Shown piece after piece: positions 1 through 4,545 of a stretch of DNA of 6,206 nt. The translations under genes were made by a program, and so were the position numbers. The notes under the pieces were generated by a model. That model made no database searches. It saw only the letters and a list, made by a program, of their open reading frames with translations, and was not told the DNA's origin. The DNA comes from Erysipelotrichia bacterium. GTDB lineage: Bacteria; Bacillota_I; Bacilli_A; RFN20; CAG-826. Within the stretch, counting starts at the first letter, position 1. Each line of letters starts with the position of its first letter. The stretch spans positions 1 to 6,206 of the forward strand of contig JAAZFO010000063.1 in the NCBI GenBank assembly GCA_012511695.1, written 5' to 3'.

Positions 1-2
1 AC

Positions 3-1469
3 CGCTCTCGCGCTCGTCGAGTTAAAGCGGGCAAAATCAAATTTGATGATGTCGCTGGCGCTGATGAAGAAAAAGCGGAAATGCGTGAACTCGTCGATTA
101 CTTAAAAGATCCAAAGAAATATACTCGCTTAGGAGCGAAGTTACCAAAAGGTGTCTTATTGGTCGGTCCTCCCGGCTGTGGTAAAACCCTTTTAGCAAAA
201 GCAGTAGCTGGTGAAGCTGGAGTGCCTTTTTACTCTATCTCTGGCTCTGACTTTGTCGAGATGTTTGTCGGCGTTGGTGCAGGGCGAGTCCGCGACATGT
301 TCCGTGTCGCTAAGGAAAATGCTCCCTGCTTGATTTTTATTGATGAAATCGATGCTGTCGGTAGACAAAGAGGGGCTGGTTTAGGGGGCGGAAACGACGA
401 AAGAGAACAAACCCTTAACCAATTATTAGTGGAAATGGACGGCTTTAATGATAATGCCGGCATCATTGTTATCGCGGCGACTAACCGCGATGATGTCTTA
501 GATCCAGCCTTATTAAGAGCGGGACGGTTTGATCGGAAAATTACTGTTTCCCTTCCCGATAGAAGGGGTAGAGAAGCGATCTTTGAAGTCCACTCTCGTG
601 GCAAAAAAATTGATAAAAGTATTAACTTTGAAAATATTTCCCGTCGGACAGTTGGCTTTTCTGGAGCCGATATTGAAAACATCATGAACGAAGCGGCGAT
701 TTTAGCTATTCGCTCAAGTCGCAAAGTGATCACTCTTGCGGATATTGATGCGGCCATCGATCGCCGTATCGCTGGACCTGCTAAATCGTCACGGTCTTTA
801 AGCGAACAAGAAAAGAAATTAATCGCTTATCACGAAGCGGGTCACGCGATTATTGGTTTAAAATATCCGCATTCAGATGTCGTTCAAAAAATTACGATTA
901 TCCCGCGTGGTAATACTGGTGGTCACGTAAGAATGACTCCCGAAGAAGACCGTTTCTTGTTAACCAAAAAAGAACTCGAAGCCCGGATTGTTGGCTTTTT
1001 GGGTGGTCGTGCTAGTGAAGAAACTTTCTTTAATGATATTTCTTCTGGGGCCCAAAACGATATCCAAGTGGCGACACAACTCGCTCGCGTCATGGTCACT
1101 GAACTCGGAATGTCATCGCTAGGCCCAATTCAATATGAAAGAGATACTGGGAGTGTCTTTTTGGGAAGAGACTATACTTCTTCGCAAAGAAGCTTCTCTT
1201 CAGAGACGGCTTTAAAAATCGATAATGAAATCCGTAAAATTATTGAAAATGCTCATCAAGAAGCTTTCCGTGTCATCAAAGAACATAAAGAAGATGTTAT
1301 CTTACTAGCGGAAACTTTAATTGAGTTTGAACAGATCACTGCAGAAGAAATCGATTATTTGCTCAAACATCGCCGGCTTGAACGCGAAGAAAAAGTCGCG
1401 CCAGTGGCCGCTGAAGAAAGGCCGGTTAAAACGCTTAAAGCTCCAAAACCAGCTGGTGAAGAAGCTTAA
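3..1469 (+). CDS. ftsH: ATP-dependent zinc metalloprotease FtsH (5' truncated by window edge)
   Basis: FtsH is a membrane-anchored hexameric AAA+ protease that extracts and degrades misfolded membrane proteins and some short-lived cytosolic regulators. The frame is open from base 3, so the N-terminal membrane helices lie upstream; 488 residues are visible, starting just before the KFDDVAGADEEK segment that opens the AAA+ domain. Seen in order: Walker A GPPGCGKT (165-188), Walker B LIFIDEID (330-353), the second region of homology with both arginine fingers in RAGRFDR (516-536), the zinc-binding HEAGH (831-845), and the third zinc-ligand Asp in SGAQND (codon 1059-1061). A charged, Ala/Pro/Lys/Glu-rich tail follows, ending in tandem TAA TAA stops. 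Oddities: Cys replaces the usual Thr in Walker A, and GVGAGRVRDMF replaces the usual GVGASRVRDLF; all catalytic residues remain. The ATG at 81 lies inside the AAA+ domain and is not the true start. dusB follows after 31 bases. Confidence 0.97.
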   Translation, partial: RSRARRVKAGKIKFDDVAGADEEKAEMRELVDYLKDPKKYTRLGAKLPKGVLLVGPPGCGKTLLAKAVAGEAGVPFYSISGSDFVEMFVGVGAGRVRDMFRVAKENAPCLIFIDEIDAVGRQRGAGLGGGNDEREQTLNQLLVEMDGFNDNAGIIVIAATNRDDVLDPALLRAGRFDRKITVSLPDRRGREAIFEVHSRGKKIDKSINFENISRRTVGFSGADIENIMNEAAILAIRSSRKVITLADIDAAIDRRIAGPAKSSRSLSEQEKKLIAYHEAGHAIIGLKYPHSDVVQKITIIPRGNTGGHVRMTPEEDRFLLTKKELEARIVGFLGGRASEETFFNDISSGAQNDIQVATQLARVMVTELGMSSLGPIQYERDTGSVFLGRDYTSSQRSFSSETALKIDNEIRKIIENAHQEAFRVIKEHKEDVILLAETLIEFEQITAEEIDYLLKHRRLEREEKVAPVAAEERPVKTLKAPKPAGEEA

Positions 1470-1474
1470 TAAAT

Positions 1475-1497
1475 AGGAAGGTCTAAACCTTCCTTTT
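1475..1497 (+). terminator. Perfect hairpin plus T-run between ftsH and dusB (terminator or attenuator)
   Basis: AGGAAGGT (1475-1482) and ACCTTCCT (1487-1494) are perfect inverse complements: an 8-bp stem with loop CTAA, followed directly by TTT (the stem itself ends in T). It begins six bases after the ftsH TAA and ends four bases before the dusB ATG. The shape fits an intrinsic terminator, although the T-run is short and GC content modest, so partial termination is more likely than full. The left arm is also the only Shine-Dalgarno-like sequence (AGGAAGG) before dusB, so the structure could instead, or also, control dusB translation. That role is inferred. Confidence 0.6.
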
Positions 1498-1500
1498 GCT

Positions 1501-2478
1501 ATGTGGAAATTAGGAAAATATACGATTAAAGGAAAAGTAGTCCTCGCGCCAATGGCGGGGATCACGAGTGCCGGTTATCGCCGATATCTCAATTGTTTTG
1601 GGGTCGATATCGCCGTTACTGAAATGGTATCCGACATGGGTTTAATTTATGAAAATAAGGAAACCGAAACCTACGTCAAATATCAAAAAGATGAAACCTT
1701 AACCGGCGTGCAATTATTCGGCTCAAAGCCAGAAAATTTAAGTAAAGCAGTCCTTAAAGCCTTAGCCTTAAATCCGGAAATTGATTTTTTTGATATCAAT
1801 ATGGGGTGTCCAGCCCCAAAAGTTACGAAAACGGGAGCGGGCTCCGCTTTAATGGTTGATCCCGTTATTTGTGGAGACATCATCCGGGCGATAAAGCAGG
1901 TCACCGATAAACCAGTTACCGCTAAGATCCGTTTAGGTTATAACGAGATTAATTTTATTGAAGTTATTAAACAGTTGGAAAGTGCTGGCGTTGATGCAAT
2001 CGCCATCCATGCACGGACAAGAAAAGAACTATATAGTGGGGAACCGCATTACGACTTGTTAAAAGACTTAAGAAAGAAGATGTCTGTTCCTTTAATTGTG
2101 TCCGGCAATATTTATACAGTTGAAGATGCGATTAGAGCATTAGAAAATAGCGGCGCTGAAGCAGTGATGGTCGCGCGAGGAGGGATGGGTAATCCCTTCT
2201 TAATTACCCAGATCAAAACTTACTTTGAAACGGGTGAGCGTTTGCCTGACCCCTCATTATTAGAACAGTGTGACTATTGTCTAGCGCTGGCGAGAAGTAT
2301 GATTTTAGAAAAAGGTGAATTAACTGCGATGCGTATTTATCGCACGCTCGCACCAAAGTTTTTTTCTGGCTTTGCGCACTCAAAAACTTTAAGAAAAATG
2401 TTGGCGACATCTTTGACTACTTATGACTCTTTAGAAAAGATGATAGCCCAATTTAAAAAAGACAATTTAAATACCTAA
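1501..2478 (+). CDS. dusB: tRNA-dihydrouridine synthase, DusB family
   Basis: This FMN- and NADPH-dependent enzyme reduces specific uridines in the tRNA D-loop to dihydrouridine. The 325 residues match the family's usual length. Visible motifs: N-terminal LAPMAGIT (FMN-binding barrel start), EMVSDMGL, GVQLFGSKPE, NMGCPAPK with the expected catalytic Cys103, AKIRLGY with Lys142, and HARTRKELYSGE with His170 and Arg172/Arg174, then an FMN-phosphate region and the small C-terminal helical domain that grips tRNA. The ATG at 1501 is chosen because the next Met (in APMAG) falls inside the first conserved motif, and MWKLGKYTIKGKVVLAPMAG is a typical family start. No Shine-Dalgarno at normal spacing precedes it; the nearest, AGGAAGG, is 19 bases away inside a hairpin. 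The usual GNGD segment reads VSGNIYT and the usual GRG reads ARGGMGNPF, deviations in the phosphate-binding loops. Probably co-transcribed with ftsH. The Dus family is certain; the DusB subtype is likely from motif style and context. Confidence 0.93.
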   Translation: MWKLGKYTIKGKVVLAPMAGITSAGYRRYLNCFGVDIAVTEMVSDMGLIYENKETETYVKYQKDETLTGVQLFGSKPENLSKAVLKALALNPEIDFFDINMGCPAPKVTKTGAGSALMVDPVICGDIIRAIKQVTDKPVTAKIRLGYNEINFIEVIKQLESAGVDAIAIHARTRKELYSGEPHYDLLKDLRKKMSVPLIVSGNIYTVEDAIRALENSGAEAVMVARGGMGNPFLITQIKTYFETGERLPDPSLLEQCDYCLALARSMILEKGELTAMRIYRTLAPKFFSGFAHSKTLRKMLATSLTTYDSLEKMIAQFKKDNLNT

Positions 2479-2522
2479 ATAATAAAATTATTAAGAGATA
2501 AAATGACATATTTGGGCTTTTT
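2445..2522 (+). terminator. Candidate long-loop terminator at the dusB 3' end
   Basis: AGCCCAA (2445-2451, inside the last dusB codons) is the exact inverse complement of TTGGGCT (2512-2518), and five Ts (2518-2522) follow. The 60-base loop contains a nested hairpin, AATAAT/ATTATT (2478-2483 with 2487-2492), immediately at the dusB stop. A T-run after a GC-containing arm looks terminator-like, but the large loop and a left arm inside a translated region make it unconventional. It could work only after ribosomes leave. No better terminator is visible before the lysS promoter. Confidence 0.3.
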
Positions 2523-2534
2523 GATGATTTGACT

Positions 2535-2562
2535 TTGATGAGTTAAAGACTTTGTCTATACT
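2535..2562 (+). promoter_or_regulatory. Predicted sigma-A-type promoter for lysS
   Basis: TTGATG (2535-2540) and TATACT (2557-2562) are separated by 16 bases, each one or two changes from the TTGACA and TATAAT consensus. A transcript would start around 2568-2570, leaving a leader of roughly 45 bases that includes the lysS ribosome binding site and its hairpin. The position, after the terminator-like dusB end and before a complete housekeeping gene, supports the call. The box match is by eye only. Confidence 0.5.
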
Positions 2563-2580
2563 ATTAACGGCATTATTTGA

Positions 2581-2612
2581 AAGGAGAAAGCTGTTTTTAA
2601 CAGTTTGATATT
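2581..2612 (+). promoter_or_regulatory. lysS ribosome binding site with spacer hairpin
   Basis: A strong Shine-Dalgarno AAGGAG (2581-2586) lies 26 bases before the lysS ATG, far beyond the usual 5-9. Between them, AAGCTGTT (2588-2595) pairs with AACAGTTT (2599-2606): seven Watson-Crick pairs plus one G-U, with a TTT loop. If this folds, the unpaired spacing falls to about seven bases, which is optimal. A nearer start is excluded by an in-frame TAA at 2598-2600. Base pairing is seen directly; the spacing-correction role is inferred. Confidence 0.5.
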
Positions 2613-4097
2613 ATGAAGAACAAAGACCTAAACGACCAACAATTAATTCGCCTTGAAAAATTAAAAAAATATATTGAATTAGGCATTGACCCCTTTGGTC
2701 AAGCCTATAAAGTCACGCACTCTATTAAAGAAATCAGAAGGCTTTGTGCGAAAAAAGCCGGCGACGACTTAGAGAAGATGAATTTGCAAGTTTCCGTAGC
2801 CGGTAGAATAAAAACCATTCGAAGAATGGGTAAAGCTTCTTTCATGAATGTCCAAGATAAGGGTGGTAATATCCAAGTTTATCTCGCTTTGAATGGCATT
2901 GGTGCTGAAAATTACGAATTATTTAAAATCGCTGATATCGGTGATATTGTCGGCATTGAAGGGGTGATGAATTTAACCCGTACTGGTGAGTTGACAATTA
3001 AAGCAGAGAAGTTTACTCACTTGACTAAATGTCTCCACCCATTACCGGAAAAATTCCACGGCTTAACTGATGTAGAAGAGCGCTCTAGAAAAAGATATTT
3101 AGATCTAATTATGAATGAAGAAGCGCGTAAAGTAGCTTTTATGCGTCCGCAAATTATTCGCGCTATTCAAAAGTTTTTAGATGATCGAGACTTCGTGGAA
3201 GTGGAAACCTCGATTCTTTCTTCGGTTTTTGGGGGGGCGGCCGCGCGTCCTTTTGTGACGCACCATAATACCCTAGATCAAGATTTTTATTTAAGGATTG
3301 CCACGGAACTAAATTTAAAACGTTTACTTATCGGCGGCATGGAAAGGGTGTATGAAATCGGACGTTTATTCAGAAACGAAGGGATGGACGCTTCTCATAA
3401 TCCAGAGTTCACCAGTATTGAAATATATGAAGCTTTTTCTGATTTAAAAGGGATCGGTGACTTAACTGAAAAGATGATCAGAAGTGTCGCTAAACAAGTG
3501 ACGGGATCTCCTATTATCGAGTACGGTGGTAAAAAAATTGATTTTGAATCACCTTTTAAATGGATTTCTATGAATGATTTAATTAAAGCAAAAACCGGTA
3601 TAGATTTTAAAAAGGTTGCTTCTTTTGAAGAGGCGAAAAAACTCGCCGAAGAAAAAGGTCTTCATTTAGATAAATTTAAAAATACGATCGGCTATGTGAT
3701 GAACGAATTTTTTGAGGAACTATGTCAAGACGACTTAATCCAACCGACTTTTGTTTATGAATACCCAATCGAAGTATCGCCTTTAACTAAAAAAGGTAAA
3801 GACCCTAAATTTGTCGAACGCTTTGAGTTATTTGTAAATGGGAAAGAGCTCGCTAATGCTTATACCGAATTAAATGATCCACTCGACCAAGAACAAAGAT
3901 TTTTAGCGCAAGTAGAAGCGAAAAAAATGGGTGATGAAGAAGCTAATGAAATGGACAGAGACTTTTTAGAAGCCTTACAATACGGGATGCCTCCAGCCGG
4001 CGGTGTAGGAATGGGCATCGACAGATTTGTGATGTTATTAACTGATCAAACACAAATCCGTGAAGTCATTCTTTTCCCGACGATGCGTAATAGATAA
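2613..4097 (+). CDS. lysS: Lysyl-tRNA synthetase, class II
   Basis: LysRS activates lysine with ATP and charges tRNA-Lys in the cytosol. The 494 residues match the bacterial class II length. An N-terminal helix leads into IDPFG (about residues 25-29). The OB-fold anticodon-binding domain follows (about 58-140, with VAGRIKTIRRMGKASFMNVQD). Motif 1 lies around 176-200, then GGAAARPF with Arg212. Motif 2 is RLFRNEGMD with Arg254, followed by SHNPEFTSIE; motif 3 is GMGIDR with Arg471. The C-terminal ILFPTMR is typical. All class II catalytic landmarks are intact. The ATG at 2613 is fixed by the upstream in-frame TAA at 2598 and by family-like N-terminal residues. It has its own predicted promoter and an unusual ribosome binding site with a hairpin in the spacer. 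A run of five T then seven G (3226-3237) encodes the FGG before AAARPF and could be prone to slippage or sequencing error, but the frame here is intact. No T-box leader is visible. Confidence 0.97.
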   Translation: MKNKDLNDQQLIRLEKLKKYIELGIDPFGQAYKVTHSIKEIRRLCAKKAGDDLEKMNLQVSVAGRIKTIRRMGKASFMNVQDKGGNIQVYLALNGIGAENYELFKIADIGDIVGIEGVMNLTRTGELTIKAEKFTHLTKCLHPLPEKFHGLTDVEERSRKRYLDLIMNEEARKVAFMRPQIIRAIQKFLDDRDFVEVETSILSSVFGGAAARPFVTHHNTLDQDFYLRIATELNLKRLLIGGMERVYEIGRLFRNEGMDASHNPEFTSIEIYEAFSDLKGIGDLTEKMIRSVAKQVTGSPIIEYGGKKIDFESPFKWISMNDLIKAKTGIDFKKVASFEEAKKLAEEKGLHLDKFKNTIGYVMNEFFEELCQDDLIQPTFVYEYPIEVSPLTKKGKDPKFVERFELFVNGKELANAYTELNDPLDQEQRFLAQVEAKKMGDEEANEMDRDFLEALQYGMPPAGGVGMGIDRFVMLLTDQTQIREVILFPTMRNR

Positions 4098-4148
4098 GAC
4101 AGCGATTCCTTAGCAATTTAAAAAATTATAAGTAATTAAGGAGTAATA

Positions 4149-4277
4149 ATGTTATTTTTTGCTAGTTGTATTTTTTGCGATACTTTGAAGCGTATAGTAA
4201 ATAGCGGCAAAAAGAAGACTGCACTCTTTCTTATGCCGAAAAAATATATAAGGGGATATCTTTGCTACTCAATCTAA
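4149..4277 (+). CDS. Small ORF of unknown function, possibly the 5' part of a broken gene
   Basis: A 42-codon frame begins with ATG preceded by AAGGAG (4138-4143) at a spacing of five bases, a better ribosome binding site than dusB or lysS has. The peptide starts MLFFASCIFCDTLKRI, has a CxxC (Cys7, Cys10), a Lys-rich middle and ends YLCYSI. I do not recognise it. CIFC resembles the N-terminal CIFC of HIT-family proteins, but nothing downstream supports that family. After the TAA the same frame runs another 44 codons to TGA at 4410-4412. The Shine-Dalgarno may be partly masked: CCTTAG (4108-4113) can pair with TTAAGG (4136-4141), with one G-U pair. It could be a real small protein, a leader peptide, a nonsense-interrupted gene, or chance. 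Confidence 0.3.
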   Translation: MLFFASCIFCDTLKRIVNSGKKKTALFLMPKKYIRGYLCYSI

Positions 4278-4385
4278 AATTGTGGCAACTTTCTTTATTA
4301 CACTGTTCCTTTTGACGAGAGTAAGAAAGGCCGCTTTTTATTAAAACTAAAACCCATACTTTGTCATAATAAATTTCCTAATGGC

Positions 4386-4410
4386 CAGCAAGTTTGTTGT
4401 TTTTATTTTT
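4386..4410 (+). terminator. Weak terminator candidate
   Basis: CAGCA (4386-4390) pairs with TGTTG (4395-4399), including one G-U pair, around loop AGTT, followed by TTTTTATTTTT (4400-4410). The T-run is good but the stem is only five pairs. It would end transcription coming from lysS or the small ORF. It is listed because no stronger terminator is visible between lysS and the lipoprotein gene. Confidence 0.25.
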
Positions 4411-4429
4411 GAAGGTGCTATTATTTGTA

Positions 4430-4462
4430 TACTTAAATAAAATTACTGGCTACTTTTAAGTA
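4430..4462. repeat. Nested inverted repeats, operator-like, upstream of the lipoprotein gene
   Basis: TACTTAAA (4430-4437) is the exact inverse complement of TTTAAGTA (4455-4462), separated by 17 bases. The right copy also sits in a separate palindrome, TACTT-TT-AAGTA (4451-4462), so TACTT-type half-sites occur three times in 33 bases. This lies 84-116 bases before the lipoprotein ATG, overlapping the likely promoter region. Such an arrangement suits a dimeric repressor or activator site, but in AT-rich DNA part of this symmetry may be chance. Confidence 0.35.
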
Positions 4463-4479
4463 CGTTTAACTGGTAATAT
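4451..4479 (+). promoter_or_regulatory. Tentative promoter for the lipoprotein gene
   Basis: TGGTAATAT (4471-4479) reads as an extended -10 element (TG, one base, TAATAT). At a 17-base spacing the -35 position (4451-4456) is TACTTT, a poor match and part of the palindrome at 4451-4462, as expected if an activator or repressor acts there. An alternative -10, TATAGT (4484-4489), also lacks a good -35. The leader would be about 55-60 bases. Low certainty. Confidence 0.25.
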
Positions 4480-4545
4480 ATCTTATAGTGTCAAAGATTT
4501 ATTTGTGGCCTTGTTATTTTTATTATATTTTAAGGAGCGAATTTA

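Larger units (their letters stand above)
4098..4545. other. 448-base AT-rich intergenic region with no recognised gene
   Basis: This stretch separates lysS from the lipoprotein gene and is visibly more AT-rich than its neighbours. It contains a 42-codon ORF (4149-4277) whose frame stays open for another 44 codons after one TAA, a duplicated TATTTTTTGC (4153-4162 and 4169-4178), an imperfect hairpin at 4205-4238, a weak terminator-like element at 4386-4410, and nested inverted repeats at 4430-4462. No tRNA, rRNA, recognised riboswitch, CRISPR or insertion-sequence end is seen. The most economical reading is a decayed gene plus the control region of the downstream lipoprotein gene; this is inference. 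Confidence 0.6.

Noticed and set aside
230..757. 175-codon minus-strand reading frame within ftsH
   Set aside because: It lies fully antisense to the AAA+ domain of ftsH, whose sequence is strongly conserved; its protein has no recognisable motif, so it is a shadow frame.
1317..1565. 82-codon minus-strand frame across the ftsH-dusB junction
   Set aside because: Antisense to both conserved genes, with no ribosome binding site or family resemblance.
1683..1904. 73-codon minus-strand frame within dusB
   Set aside because: Antisense to the catalytic Cys region of dusB; a codon-composition by-product.
2213..2410. 65-codon minus-strand frame within dusB
   Set aside because: Antisense to the dusB C-terminal domain, no supporting features.
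2529..2562. TTGACT (2529-2534) as the -35 box paired with TATACT (2557-2562)
   Set aside because: The spacing would be 22 bases; TTGATG at 2535-2540 gives a normal 16-base spacing with the same -10 box.
2479..2612. T-box or other riboswitch leader for lysS
   Set aside because: The spacer is only 134 bases and lacks the T-box core (AGGGTGG-type) sequence and the expected specifier and antiterminator stems.
4149..4277. HIT-family protein call from the CIFC motif
   Set aside because: Beyond the four residues there is no His-triad motif or other family segment, so the resemblance is too short to support the name.
4312..4342. TTGACG as a promoter -35 box
   Set aside because: No acceptable -10 box at 16-18 bases; the nearest candidates are TTTTTA and TTTATT.
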